This document shows positions 37,341-46,533 of a stretch of 64,000 nt of DNA, in pieces. The position numbers and the translations under genes were made by a program. The first letter of the stretch is position 1. Every line of letters begins with the position of its first letter. A model generated the notes under the pieces. The model saw only the letters and a program-made list of their open reading frames with translations, was not told the origin of the DNA and ran no database searches. The stretch comes from DATBLE01 sp963791425 (GTDB taxonomy: Bacteria; Actinomycetota; Thermoleophilia; Gaiellales; Gaiellaceae), in contig CAWBSE010000004.1 in assembly GCA_963791425.1 (NCBI GenBank), positions 496,001-560,000 of the forward strand, read 5' to 3'.

Positions 37341-38624
37341 TTACCCGCCGGCGGGCGCGACCGCCGAGCGGGGCGCCTGCTCGTGGACGGGAGAGCGCCT
37401 TGCGTCCCGCGGTATCGACCGCTCCAGCGCCAGCGACAGGAAGCCGGCCAGCAGGCACAGCCCGCCGGCGAGCAGCCAGACGCCGTTCGGCATCGCCGCG
37501 AGCAGGAAGCCCCCCGCGGCAGGGCTGATCGTGAATCCGACCTGCCACGAGAACGCCGACAGCGCCATGTACCGGCCGATCAGGGCCGGAACGGCCAGGT
37601 CGGAGACGAGCGGCGCCTGGACGGTGCCGTGCAGGCACTCGCCGATCGCGAAGATCCCCGCGACCACCGCGAACATCACGGTCGCCGCCGCGCCGTCGAG
37701 CAGGTTCCCGACCACCGGCACGAGGCCCTGCGAGGTCGCCCAGACGACGCCGAGCGCGAAGAGCAGCGCCATCCGGCGGTGGCCCTCGCCGAGGCGCGCG
37801 ATCGGCAGCTGGGCGATGACGATCACGATCGTGTTCACGAAGAAAACGAGGCCGACGCCGCGCTCGCTGACGCCGGCGTGGTTCTTCATGTAGACGGGGA
37901 GAAGCTCGAGCAGGGCGAAGCCGGCGGTGATGAACAGGGTGTTCAGCGCGATCACGTACATGAATGTCCGGTGGCGCAGGACGTCGCGGTAGCTGCCCTG
38001 GGCGGCCGCCCGTTCGACGGCTGCCGACGGCTCGGGCACGTACGCGAGCACGACCAGCAGGTACGCGATGAAGGTGGCGCCGTCGATCAGGAAGAGCGCG
38101 CGGAAGCTCCAGGCCGAATCGGTCGAGGCGACCAGGCCTCCGACGAGCCCGCCGATGCCGATGCCGAGGTTCATCACCACGCGCTGCATCGCGAACGCGG
38201 CCGGCCGGCGGTCACGCGGCGTCAGCCCGGTGATCAGCACCGACTGGGCCGGCCAGAACGCGCCGTTGCCGATGCCGGCAAGAACGCTGGTCGCGAACGC
38301 TCCCTCCACCGACGTCACCGCCGCGTAGCCACCGAACCCGACCGCGAGGAACACCAGCGAGCCGACGAGCGTCCAGCGGCCGCCGATCCGGTCGATCACC
38401 GGTCCCGAGAGCGGCCCGACGACAAGGCTGACCGCGCCGTTCGCCGCCAGCACCAGGCCGACCGTGCCCAGGCCGAAGCCGCGCACGTTGTGCAGGTAGA
38501 TGAACAGGAACGGGAAGACGATCCCGTTTCCGAACGCGTTCGCGAGGCCGCCGAGCTGGAGGAGCTGCACCGGCCGCGGCAGTTGCGGGTTCAGGCCGGC
38601 GATATATGCGCGGGCTCCGGCCAC
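37341..38624 (-). CDS. Major facilitator superfamily transporter
   Basis: A 427-residue membrane protein with twelve predicted helices. The loop 2-3 signature is recognisable as GPLSGPVIDRIGGRW, and the second half repeats a weaker form (ARLGEGHRRM). The helix 4-5 area has GIGNGAFWPAQSVL. It resembles the multidrug/sugar efflux branches (DHA1-like), but the substrate is not predictable. The start is GTG 38624, divergent from the PLP-enzyme gene with 19 bases between starts. Confidence 0.9.
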   Translation of the reverse strand: MAGARAYIAGLNPQLPRPVQLLQLGGLANAFGNGIVFPFLFIYLHNVRGFGLGTVGLVLAANGAVSLVVGPLSGPVIDRIGGRWTLVGSLVFLAVGFGGYAAVTSVEGAFATSVLAGIGNGAFWPAQSVLITGLTPRDRRPAAFAMQRVVMNLGIGIGGLVGGLVASTDSAWSFRALFLIDGATFIAYLLVVLAYVPEPSAAVERAAAQGSYRDVLRHRTFMYVIALNTLFITAGFALLELLPVYMKNHAGVSERGVGLVFFVNTIVIVIAQLPIARLGEGHRRMALLFALGVVWATSQGLVPVVGNLLDGAAATVMFAVVAGIFAIGECLHGTVQAPLVSDLAVPALIGRYMALSAFSWQVGFTISPAAGGFLLAAMPNGVWLLAGGLCLLAGFLSLALERSIPRDARRSPVHEQAPRSAVAPAGG

Positions 38625-38643
38625 CGGATGAGACAGTACCGCC

Positions 38644-39708
38644 GTGCCGCTCCGCGACCAGTTCCTGCTCGATCCGGACGTGACCTACCTCACGCACGGC
38701 ACATTCGGCGCCTGCCCGCGGCCCGTGCTCGAGGACTACCAGCGGTGGCAGCGAGAGCTGGAACGCGAGCCCGTCCAGTTCCTCGACCGGCGCCTGGACG
38801 GACTCCTCCTGGAGGTGCGCGAGGCGCTGGGCGCGTACCTGGGTGCCCGTGCCGGCGATCTTGCGTTCGTCCCGAACGCGACCACCGGGATGAACACGGT
38901 CGCGCGCTCGCTCGGGCTCGGCCCCGACGACGAGGTGCTGACCACCGACCACGAGTACGGCGCGGTCACGTACGCGTGGGAGGCGACGGGCGCAAGGGTG
39001 GTGCAGGCGCCGCTCGAGTCGCCCTGGGAGCACGCGACTGCGCGGACGCGCGTCCTCTCGATCTCGCACATCACCTCGGCCACCGCGGTCGTCATCCCGG
39101 TCGAGGAGCACTGCCGCCGCGCGCGGGAGCTGGGGATCCTGTCGGTCGTCGACGGCGCCCACGCGCCCGGCCAGGTTCCGGTCGATCTCGCGGCGATCGG
39201 CGCCGACGCCTACGCGGGCAACTGCCACAAGTGGCTGTGCGCGCCGAAAGGCGCGGGGTTCCTCTGGGTGCGGCCGGAGCTGCAGGAGCGGATCCGCCCG
39301 CTCGTCGTCAGCTGGGGCTGGCCCGAGGACGACTTCGTCGCACGCCACGCCTGGCAGGGCACGCGCGACCCGGCTGCGTGGCTCGCGATCCCGGCCGCGA
39401 TCGAGTTCCAGCGCGAGTGGGGGTGGGACGAGGTGCGTGCGCGCTGCCGGGCGCTGGTCGAGCGCTTCGTCGAGGCGAGCGGCCTCGAGCCCGTCGGGCG
39501 GCCGTTCGCCCAGATGGCGTCGGTCGAGCTGCCTTCATGCGACCCCGTCGAGGTGCAACGGCGCCTGTGGGACGACCACCGGATCGAGGTGCCGTCCTTC
39601 GACTGGCAGGGCAGGCCGCTGCTGCGGATCTCGGTGCAGGGCTACAACGACGAGGCGGACGTCGATCGGCTTGTCGGGGCGCTGGCCGCGCTCTTCCCGG
39701 GCGCCTGA
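38644..39708 (+). CDS. Class V aminotransferase-fold PLP enzyme (isopenicillin N epimerase-like)
   Basis: A 354-residue PLP-dependent enzyme of fold type I. Lys196 in NCHKWLCAPKG forms the Schiff base, Asp170 in SVVDGAHAPGQ contacts the cofactor nitrogen, and FVPNATTGMN and SHITSAT line the phosphate site. The N-terminal FLLDPDVTYLTHGTFGACP is characteristic of the CefD-like branch, whose members include epimerases, cysteine desulfurase-like and C-S lyase enzymes. The reaction here is unknown. No beta-lactam genes are nearby. The start is GTG 38644. The 3' end overlaps the convergent von Willebrand gene by 67 bases. Confidence 0.88.
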   Translation: MPLRDQFLLDPDVTYLTHGTFGACPRPVLEDYQRWQRELEREPVQFLDRRLDGLLLEVREALGAYLGARAGDLAFVPNATTGMNTVARSLGLGPDDEVLTTDHEYGAVTYAWEATGARVVQAPLESPWEHATARTRVLSISHITSATAVVIPVEEHCRRARELGILSVVDGAHAPGQVPVDLAAIGADAYAGNCHKWLCAPKGAGFLWVRPELQERIRPLVVSWGWPEDDFVARHAWQGTRDPAAWLAIPAAIEFQREWGWDEVRARCRALVERFVEASGLEPVGRPFAQMASVELPSCDPVEVQRRLWDDHRIEVPSFDWQGRPLLRISVQGYNDEADVDRLVGALAALFPGA

Positions 39709-40685
39709 CGGCGCAACGGGCCGAGGCGCGGCAATCGGCCCGCGGGGGCGAGCAGCAGGAGCAGGGGAGCGAGCACGACGAGGGCGAGAATCGGGGCCAG
39801 CGGGTACTCACGGCGGTCGTATCCCACGGCTGCAGCCGGGCCGGATCCGATCGCCGATCTGACCGTGCGAAGGGCTGCACCGAAATCGGCCTCGGAGTAG
39901 GCCGGCCAGCCCGCGGTCCGGAGCGCGCCGAGGGCGCCGGGTCTCGTCGCGCGGTACCCCCCGACGGCACGGCCGCGGCGGTAGATGCGCTCGTCCGGCT
40001 GCCAGAAGCGAACGACGACGGGCGTCGTCCCGGCGCGCCTGAGATTGCGGAGCACGCTGCGCGCAGCGAAGTCGCGCGTTTCCCCGTCCGAGAGGACGAC
40101 CAGCACCCGCCTCCGTACCGCCGGTGAGAAGAAATGCCGGACGGCGACCTCGTTCAGCGGCTCGAACGTCGTCACCCACGGCTCGGCGGTCAATGCCGGG
40201 GGAGGGCGCTCGATCCCGTAGGCCTCGTCGAGGACGAGGTTGTACGCGCCGGAGTCGCTCGTCGGGAAGAGGTAGGGCAAGACACGGTTCGTCAGAGAGC
40301 TCAGGCCGGCCGGCACGTCGGGCAGCGCTGCGCGGAGGCGATGGGCGAATGCGACTGCGCGCAGATAGCGCGCAGGCCTGTTCGGGCCTTCCGAGGCGAG
40401 CATCGAGCGTGAGCTGTCCAGGACGACGACGATCTCCGCATCGCTGCGCGCCACCCGCGTGTGCTCGAGGCGAACCGCCGGCTGTGCTGCCGCGAGCCCG
40501 AGCAGGCCGAAGACGCAGGCCAGGGCGGCCGGCCGCGCGAGCCGCGCCGCCGCGGGCGGTGCGGCAAGACCCAGCTCGCGCTGCACGCGGCGGTCGGCGC
40601 GCATCCGGAACAGCGCCACGGCGATCGGGACGAGGCCGATCAGGGCGGCGAGCGCGGCCGTCGGCGCGGCGAGCGTGAGGCTCAT
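39642..40685 (-). CDS. von Willebrand type A membrane protein, BatB position
   Basis: A 347-residue protein with N-terminal membrane helices (about residues 5-27 and 53-68). The VWA domain has an intact MIDAS, DSSRS (Asp90, Ser92, Ser94), and SDGETRD later. A C-terminal helix (about 293-312) and a basic tail follow. In Bat operons such proteins assemble with MoxR-type ATPases in the envelope. It is the last gene of the operon that starts with moxR at 45054. Its ATG overlaps the preceding stop by one base (TGATG). Confidence 0.85.
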   Translation of the reverse strand: MSLTLAAPTAALAALIGLVPIAVALFRMRADRRVQRELGLAAPPAAARLARPAALACVFGLLGLAAAQPAVRLEHTRVARSDAEIVVVLDSSRSMLASEGPNRPARYLRAVAFAHRLRAALPDVPAGLSSLTNRVLPYLFPTSDSGAYNLVLDEAYGIERPPPALTAEPWVTTFEPLNEVAVRHFFSPAVRRRVLVVLSDGETRDFAARSVLRNLRRAGTTPVVVRFWQPDERIYRRGRAVGGYRATRPGALGALRTAGWPAYSEADFGAALRTVRSAIGSGPAAAVGYDRREYPLAPILALVVLAPLLLLLAPAGRLPRLGPLRRQAPGKSAASAPTSRSTSASSL

Positions 40686-41359
40686 CAGTAGCCGCTGCCC
40701 GTCGCGTAGACCCCTGCGTCGTTGATCTGGCTCTGGGTCAGCGGGACCTTCCTCTGACGCTTTCCACCGGCCGGGGGAGGCTTGGACGTCGGCTTCCGTG
40801 ACGCCGGGCCCGTGCCCGGGCGGCCCGGGCTCTGCTGCCTGAGGAGGAGCTCGAGGTCGTACTTCGCCTGCTCGTTCTCGCCGTCGGCCGCGACGGCGGC
40901 CCGAAACTCGTCTGCCGCCTGGGCGAGGAGAGCCTTCGCGCCGGGCGAGTCACTGATCTGCGTGACGCCGAGGCCGTCGCCCGCGCCGAGGGCGAGGAGG
41001 GTTCCGGCCATCACGTACGCCTGCGCGCGCTCCTGCGGCGAGCGGAGCCTCGGGATCAGATTGCCGACTCGAACCGACCACGTCGGCTGCGCGGCCATCG
41101 CCGGCAGCGCGGTCACTTCCCGGTACGTCCGGACGATCTCCGTGAACGGCCCGGCACGCCCGGCGCCGAGCAGATGCCAGGCGGCGCGGTCGGCGAGCGA
41201 CCGGTGGGGCGTCCCGATGTGAACGTCTGCCGGCAGCACGGCCGCCTCCCGGGCGACCGCGGCCGGGGTCGCGAGTGCCGCCCGGCCCAGGAGTGCCAGC
41301 GGGATCGAGAGGACGAGTGCGGCGGCGCCCACGGCGACGATCAGGAGCCTGCGCGTCAC
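40685..41359 (-). CDS. Bat-operon exported/membrane protein, BatC position
   Basis: A 224-residue protein with an N-terminal helix (LLIVAVGAAALVLSIPLALL). A helical region of about 120 residues ends in a TPR-like repeat (ADEFRAAVAADGENEQAKYDLELLL), then a basic Pro/Gly tail. BatC proteins of this operon type carry TPR motifs, which this fits. The start GTG 41359 is chosen because it overlaps the upstream stop as GTGA, the junction type used twice more in this operon. GTG 41374 would add five residues. Confidence 0.75.
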   Translation of the reverse strand: MTRRLLIVAVGAAALVLSIPLALLGRAALATPAAVAREAAVLPADVHIGTPHRSLADRAAWHLLGAGRAGPFTEIVRTYREVTALPAMAAQPTWSVRVGNLIPRLRSPQERAQAYVMAGTLLALGAGDGLGVTQISDSPGAKALLAQAADEFRAAVAADGENEQAKYDLELLLRQQSPGRPGTGPASRKPTSKPPPAGGKRQRKVPLTQSQINDAGVYATGSGY

Positions 41360-42237
41360 GGCCGTGCCCGCCACGAGAACGGGTGGAGCACGAGCTCGTA
41401 CACCGCCGCGAGCAGGCCGAGCGCACCCAGCAGCACGAAGAGCGGCGTGAGGTCGGCCGTCGTCCGCGGAAGGTTGTCCGAGCGGATCGTTCGCGTCGCC
41501 GCTTTCTCGACGAAGCTCGCGTTCGCCTCCTGGAGAAAGCTCGTCGGCGTATTTGCGGTCCCGCTCGTCTTCGTCGCCACGTCGATCACGCTGAGCCGGA
41601 TCCCCTCACGCTGATACTGGGCGACGATCGACTGCAGGTTCGGGAGATCGGACGGCCCGTCGACGAGGTCGCTGACCAGGAGGACCTGCCCACCTGCCAC
41701 GCCGTCTGCCCGGAGGATCCGGCGGGCGGTGACGAGGCCGCTCGAGATCCACGTCCCTCCGCTGAAGGAGGGCGTCCACGGGTAGCTCCGGGCCGGGTCG
41801 TGGGCGAAGAGCTGGAGCCAGTCGCGGAGGCTCTCGACGGGTGTCGAGGGCGGGAGAGCCTCGTAGGCCGTGTCCGAGAAGACGACGAGACCGAGCCTTC
41901 GCCCGTGGCTTGCGAGCCCGAGCAGTGCCGCCCCGATCTTCTTCGAGGAGGCGCGCGTGCTGCTCGAGAGGTCGATGACGATCACGCCGTTGGTGCCGCG
42001 CGGGAGGATGGAGGCGCTTGCTGGCCGGACGTCCGCCCGCAGGACGAAGGCCGCGAGCACCGCGACGAGGGCAGCGGCAAGGCCACCCCAGAGCAGCCAC
42101 GTTCGCCTCGTCTCCGCGCCCAGTGCGGCGGCGTCGGTCACGGGCAGCAACGCCGCGCAGCGGCGCCCACGCACGACCAGCAGGACGACCGCACCGGCGA
42201 CGATCCCGGCGGCCACCGCCCAGAGGAGCGCGGTCAC
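41356..42237 (-). CDS. von Willebrand type A membrane protein, BatA position
   Basis: A 293-residue protein with two N-terminal membrane helices (about residues 4-23 and 48-68). The VWA domain carries MIDAS residues in VIDLSSS (Asp89, Ser91, Ser93) and the later LLVSDLVDGPSD. A final helix sits near the C-terminus (about 262-283). The MIDAS spacing DxSxS is intact, so metal binding is expected. The start is GTG 42237, overlapping the previous stop as GTGA. It is co-translated in the moxR operon. Confidence 0.86.
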   Translation of the reverse strand: MTALLWAVAAGIVAGAVVLLVVRGRRCAALLPVTDAAALGAETRRTWLLWGGLAAALVAVLAAFVLRADVRPASASILPRGTNGVIVIDLSSSTRASSKKIGAALLGLASHGRRLGLVVFSDTAYEALPPSTPVESLRDWLQLFAHDPARSYPWTPSFSGGTWISSGLVTARRILRADGVAGGQVLLVSDLVDGPSDLPNLQSIVAQYQREGIRLSVIDVATKTSGTANTPTSFLQEANASFVEKAATRTIRSDNLPRTTADLTPLFVLLGALGLLAAVYELVLHPFSWRARP

Positions 42238-43115
42238 CCGCCCACCGCCGTGCGCACTCGTCCCGTCAGATCGGCGATCGTCTCGGGCTGTGGATCCTGC
42301 GGCGACCAGGCGAGCACGCGGCTCTCCGCGCTCAGCGACTCGTCGAGCGGCTCGAGCTCGCGTGCGAGCTGCTCGAGGGCCTTGCGGCGGCGGCCCGAGT
42401 CGCCGTTCGAGGAGGCGGCGGCCAGTTCCTGGAGCACCGCGTCGAGCGGCCGGAGGCTCGCGTGACGACGCGGAGCCCCGGCGAGCGCGCCGCGACCGAC
42501 CAGCAGTGCGCCCGCGAGGGCGAGCAGCGTGGCGAACGCGAGCAGCACATAGCCCGTCGCTCTCGGCGGCAGCCGGTAGTGCGTCGGCGAACGCTGCGCG
42601 GGACCAGCGCGGAAGAACGGGCGCTGGAGGTCGGCGGGCGCGATGCGCGTGTGGACGCGTACCGCCGGCCAGGCGCTCCTGAAGGTGACAGCCCGGCCGT
42701 CACGCTCGTAGGCCGTGAGCAGGGAGCCGAGGGGAGTCGCGGTCGGCTCGCCGCCGTGCGCGCACACGGTCTCGAGGCAGCGGAGCCGGTACCGGAGGCT
42801 GACCACCGTGACGTTCCCGGTGCGCCGCACGTCTCGCGTGCTCGAGACGACGCGGTACGGCGCGAAGCTGCTCCGAACCCGGACCGACGCCGGGTCCACC
42901 CGCCGGGAGTCGATCGAGACATCGGCCGTGGCGGTCACCGTGTCGCCGAACTGCGGGTCCCGGGGCGACACCGTCTTCTGGACGGCAACGGGTCGCCCGG
43001 CCAGCCCGACCGGGGTCTCCCGCGGCGGCCGGAGCGCCGCGACCGCGAACACGGCCGCCAGCGCGACGGCCGCGAGCACGGCGACGACGGCGGAGACCCG
43101 AACGCGGGGGCTCAC
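42234..43115 (-). CDS. Bat-operon membrane protein, BatD-like position
   Basis: A 293-residue protein with one N-terminal helix (residues about 8-30) and a beta-rich extracytoplasmic part of about 150 residues. In the latter, FGDTVTATADVSID and TVVSLRYRLRCLETVC suggest an Ig-like fold and a disulfide. A second helix (about 190-212) and a cytoplasmic helical tail (LRPLDAVLQELAAAS, RKALEQLARELEPLDESL) follow. It lies between DUF58 and the VWA gene, where BatD or DUF4381 proteins are found in such operons, but sequence identity to those is not evident to me. It has GTGA overlaps at both ends. Confidence 0.75.
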   Translation of the reverse strand: MSPRVRVSAVVAVLAAVALAAVFAVAALRPPRETPVGLAGRPVAVQKTVSPRDPQFGDTVTATADVSIDSRRVDPASVRVRSSFAPYRVVSSTRDVRRTGNVTVVSLRYRLRCLETVCAHGGEPTATPLGSLLTAYERDGRAVTFRSAWPAVRVHTRIAPADLQRPFFRAGPAQRSPTHYRLPPRATGYVLLAFATLLALAGALLVGRGALAGAPRRHASLRPLDAVLQELAAASSNGDSGRRRKALEQLARELEPLDESLSAESRVLAWSPQDPQPETIADLTGRVRTAVGG

Positions 43116-43981
43116 CGCTGCCTCATGCGCTCGCGGCGCCGGTCGTGCCACCGGACGAACGAGGCGAGGATCTCTCCCGGCTCGTCGCTGGAGAGCAACA
43201 CCGGGTCGAGGCGGAGCTCGGCGAAGTCCTGGAGCAGACACGCGAGGCGCTGTTCGTTCGCGGCCCGGCGGCCGGCGGTCTCGCTGCGGGTGAGACGAAC
43301 CGGCCGGAGCTCGCATCGGCCGGGAAGGGCAAGCGGGACCGCCACGCCGGAGATGTCCGGGAACGACTGCTCCCAGTGTGGGTCCTGCACGATCACGGGC
43401 ACGACGTCCCAGCCGAGCGCGGCGGCCGTCCGCCAGGCTGCACGCGGCGGCTGCTCGATGAAGTCCGAGAGGACGAACACGAACGAACCGACGGGAATGT
43501 CCCGGCGTGCGGCGGCCAGATGCCGCAGACCCTGCGAGAGGTTGTCTGCGGGAGCGGTGTACGCGATCCGCGGCAGCTCCCGGTCGCGGATGGCCACTGC
43601 GTTGGCGCTGTCCCGCGGCGGCAGCCAGCGGGGCGAGCGTGGATCGGCGAGATCGAGGTAGCCGGGGAGCCCGTGTGCCTCGAGCGCGCTGTCCACGATC
43701 AGCCGACCTGCCGAGGCGACGGCCCCCGGCTTGTGCAGCCAGGGAAGGTCTGCAGGGTAGAGCGACATCGCGGGACGCCGGTCGGCGAAGACGACGACGC
43801 GCGGCGAGTCCTCCGAGAAGTGCTCTCTGACGATGAAGTCGTCCGTCCAGCGCGCGCTCGACAGTCGCGCCGAGGCCTTCCAGTCGATCGAGCGGACGCT
43901 GTCGCCCGGCCGGTACGGGCGGGAGCTGGCGATCTCGTACCCGCCGCCGCGGAACGTGCTCGTGCGCGTCCGCCCCGTCAC
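43112..43981 (-). CDS. DUF58-domain protein
   Basis: A 289-residue protein with the DUF58 core RPYRPGDSVRSIDWKASARL near residues 22-41, followed by a VWA-like fold (VVVFADRR, FVFVLSDFIEQPP). DUF58 proteins are constant companions of MoxR ATPases. No membrane helix is visible. The GTG at 43981 is the first usable start. Codons upstream to the moxR stop also read plausibly (TTAGPTIPLLSRLRGTG) but offer only CTG, so the true N-terminus may be about 17 residues longer. Confidence 0.87.
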   Translation of the reverse strand: MTGRTRTSTFRGGGYEIASSRPYRPGDSVRSIDWKASARLSSARWTDDFIVREHFSEDSPRVVVFADRRPAMSLYPADLPWLHKPGAVASAGRLIVDSALEAHGLPGYLDLADPRSPRWLPPRDSANAVAIRDRELPRIAYTAPADNLSQGLRHLAAARRDIPVGSFVFVLSDFIEQPPRAAWRTAAALGWDVVPVIVQDPHWEQSFPDISGVAVPLALPGRCELRPVRLTRSETAGRRAANEQRLACLLQDFAELRLDPVLLSSDEPGEILASFVRWHDRRRERMRQR

Positions 43982-44031
43982 GCCGGTCCCGCGCAGGCGG
44001 CTGAGGAGGGGGATCGTCGGCCCTGCGGTCG

Positions 44032-45054
44032 TCAGAGGTCTCGGCCGGACAGCTCGAGGCCGGGACGTGGTGCTTGCTCGAGGCAGCTCCGGAGAAGGTC
44101 GACGCCGCCGGGATGATCATCGGTGCCTGCTGTCTCGAGCCGGTAAGGGTCGGTGAGCACGCGGTGCGAGACGATGGGCTCGAAGAGGGCCTCGACGTCG
44201 TCGGGCTCGACGAACGGCCGTCCGTCGAGCAGGGCGCGCGCGCGCGTCGCCTGCTCGAGCGCGAGCGACCCACGCACGGATGCGCCGACGCGGACGACGT
44301 CGAGATTGCGCGTGGCGCGGACGAGCTCGATCAGCCACTGCTGGATGATCGGGTCGATGTAGACCTGCTCGACCGCGGCCTGGATCGCGCGCAGCGCATC
44401 GACGTCGATCACCGGGCCGAGCCCTTCGAGCGGGTGGGCGTGCCGCTGGACCTGGACGACGCGCAGTTCGTCCTCGAGGCTGGGGTAGCCGAGGGTCGCC
44501 TTCAGGAAGAAGCGATCGAGCTGCGCCTCCGGGAGGGGAAAGGTTCCTTCATGGTCGAGCGGGTTCTGCGTCGCCAGGATGAGGAACGGGTCCGGCAGCG
44601 GCCGGGAGGCGCCGTCGACGGTGGCCTGCCGCTCCGCCATCGCTTCGAGCAGCGCGGACTGCGTGCGGGGCATCGCCCGGTTGATCTCGTCGACGAGCAG
44701 GATGTTCGCGAACACCGGCCCGGGCCGGAACTCGAATTCGCGCTCCCGCTGGTTGTAGACCGAGAGCCCCGTGACGTCGGTCGGCTGGAGGTCCGGCGTG
44801 CACTGGATGCGGGATGCCCGCGCGCCCTCGATCGACTGTGCGATCGCTCGCGCGAGCACGGTCTTTGCCGTCCCGGGGACGTCCTCGAACAGGACGTGGC
44901 CACGGCAGAAGAGCGCGCAGAGCACGAGCTTGATCTCGTCGTGCTTCCCGCGAACGACGCTCTCGATGTTGTCGAGCAGGCGCTGCGCGAGCTCGGACGC
45001 CGCCGTGAACTCGGCGCTCGTCTCGACGTGCCTGCGAACGGTCTCGCTCTTCAC
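44032..45054 (-). CDS. MoxR-family AAA+ ATPase
   Basis: A 340-residue AAA+ ATPase thought to act as a chaperone that remodels or activates VWA partners. Walker A is VPGTAKT (residues 59-65), Walker B LLVDEINRA, sensor 1 ATQNPLDHEGT, with the arginine finger region PLPEAQLDRFFLK. The C-terminal lid has VGASVRGSLAL. The start is GTG 45054. It heads the moxR-DUF58-BatD-like-VWA-BatC-like-VWA operon; such sets are linked to envelope stress and metal-dependent complex assembly in other bacteria. Confidence 0.94.
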   Translation of the reverse strand: MKSETVRRHVETSAEFTAASELAQRLLDNIESVVRGKHDEIKLVLCALFCRGHVLFEDVPGTAKTVLARAIAQSIEGARASRIQCTPDLQPTDVTGLSVYNQREREFEFRPGPVFANILLVDEINRAMPRTQSALLEAMAERQATVDGASRPLPDPFLILATQNPLDHEGTFPLPEAQLDRFFLKATLGYPSLEDELRVVQVQRHAHPLEGLGPVIDVDALRAIQAAVEQVYIDPIIQQWLIELVRATRNLDVVRVGASVRGSLALEQATRARALLDGRPFVEPDDVEALFEPIVSHRVLTDPYRLETAGTDDHPGGVDLLRSCLEQAPRPGLELSGRDL

Positions 45055-45120
45055 TGCCGCCTCCGAGCCGGTGGGGGGTCACCACGGTAGCGTTTCGCCG
45101 TGGCGACCGTTTTCGCTCCA

Positions 45121-46533
45121 CTACAGGGGTGGCGGGGCCGCCTCGAGACGGCCCCGCCGGCGGGTCGACGCGGTGGACCGATCAACCGATCCAGCCGACT
45201 CGTTCGCCGACCCCGGCGCGCGCTGCGCCAAGATGAAATCGCGATACCACTGGAAGCTCTCCTTCGGGATGCGCTCCTGCGTCGGGAAGTCGACGTAGAC
45301 GATCCCGAAGCGCTTGGCGTATCCGTCGGCCCATTCGAAGTTGTCGAGGAACGACCAGACGAAGTACCCCTTGACCGGGGCGCCGTCTGCGATTGCGCGC
45401 CCGACCGCGGCGATGTGGCTCTCGATGTAGGCGCGGCGTTCCGGATCCCGGACGCTGCCGTCGTGCTCGCGGACGTCCCCGAAAGACGAGCCGTTCTCCA
45501 TCACGAAGAGCGCCGCCGGGGCGTAGTCCCGGTCGAGCCGGACGAGGAGATCGTACAGGCCCGCCGGGTAGACCTCCCAGCCCTTCTCGGTGTGCTGCGC
45601 ATGCTCGACGTACACGCGGACCGGCAGGCCGTCGGGGCCTGCCCGCACCACCTGCCGCGTGTAGTTGTTCACGCCCAGGAAGTCGAGCGGCCGCGAGATC
45701 AGGGCAAAGTCGCCCTCCTCGACCGGCGGCGCGTCGGCGCCGTAGTGCTCGAGCATGTCCGCCGGGTACGAGCCGCGGAACAGCGGGTCGAGGAACCAGC
45801 GGTTGAGGAAGCCGTCGGCGTGGTGAACCGCCTCGCGGTCGGCCGGCGTGTCCGACGCCGCGTCGATGTGGTCGAGATTGAGCACGATGCCGACCTCGGC
45901 CCCCGGCGCCTCGCGGCGGATCACGTCCGCGGCCAGGCCGTGCGAGAGCAGCAGGTTGTGCGCGGCGAGGAGAGCCTCCCGCTGCGAGGTGTGCCCGGGA
46001 GCGTGGACGCCGAGGCCGTAGGCGACCCAGGACGCGCACCACGGCTCGTTGTGCGTCACCCAGCGCCCGACGCGGTCGCCCAGCCGCCTCACGACATGCC
46101 CGGTGTACTCCGCGAACGCCTCGGCGGTCTCGCGGACGAGCCACCCGCCGCGATCGTCGAGCACCTGGGGCATGTCCCAGTGGTAGAGCGTGGGGTAGGG
46201 GGTGATTCCGTTCGCGAGCAGCTCGTCGACGAGGCGGTCGTAGAAGTCCAGGCCGGCCTCGTTCGCGCGCCCCCGTCCCTCCGGCACGATCCGCGGCCAG
46301 GCGACCGAGAACCGGAAGCCATCGATCCCGAGCTCCCGCATCAGGGCGACGTCCTCCGGGTAGCGGTGGTAGAAGTCGCACGCGATTGCGCCGTCGTGGC
46401 CGTTCCAGACCTTGCCCGGCGTCGCGCAGAAGCGGTCCCAGATCGACTCGCTGCGCCCATCCTCGTCTCTCGCCCCCTCGATCTGGTACGAGGCAGTCGC
46501 AGCGCCCCAGACGAAGTCCGGCGGGAAGCTCAC
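45121..46533 (-). CDS. Family GH1 beta-glycosidase (beta-glucosidase type)
   Basis: A 470-residue retaining glycosidase. FVWGAATASYQIEGA opens the barrel, acid/base Glu163 lies in THNEPW and nucleophile Glu346 in FVMENGSS. WSFLDNFEWADGYAKRFG near the C-terminus binds the sugar. There is no signal peptide, so it acts on imported beta-linked oligosaccharides. The start GTG 46533 overlaps the GH130 stop as GTGA. It is the last gene of the transporter operon. A short CCACGG/CCGTGG hairpin (45082-45103) lies between its end and moxR. Confidence 0.94.
   Translation of the reverse strand: MSFPPDFVWGAATASYQIEGARDEDGRSESIWDRFCATPGKVWNGHDGAIACDFYHRYPEDVALMRELGIDGFRFSVAWPRIVPEGRGRANEAGLDFYDRLVDELLANGITPYPTLYHWDMPQVLDDRGGWLVRETAEAFAEYTGHVVRRLGDRVGRWVTHNEPWCASWVAYGLGVHAPGHTSQREALLAAHNLLLSHGLAADVIRREAPGAEVGIVLNLDHIDAASDTPADREAVHHADGFLNRWFLDPLFRGSYPADMLEHYGADAPPVEEGDFALISRPLDFLGVNNYTRQVVRAGPDGLPVRVYVEHAQHTEKGWEVYPAGLYDLLVRLDRDYAPAALFVMENGSSFGDVREHDGSVRDPERRAYIESHIAAVGRAIADGAPVKGYFVWSFLDNFEWADGYAKRFGIVYVDFPTQERIPKESFQWYRDFILAQRAPGSANESAGSVDRSTASTRRRGRLEAAPPPL

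Noticed and set aside
38644..39708. Isopenicillin N epimerase and a beta-lactam pathway
   Set aside because: The protein belongs to the CefD-like branch, but no penicillin or cephalosporin genes are nearby and the branch has many other activities.
45082..45103. Terminator between the GH1 gene and moxR (CCACGG/CCGTGG)
   Set aside because: Only six pairs with a ten-base loop and no T-run; too weak to list as a terminator.
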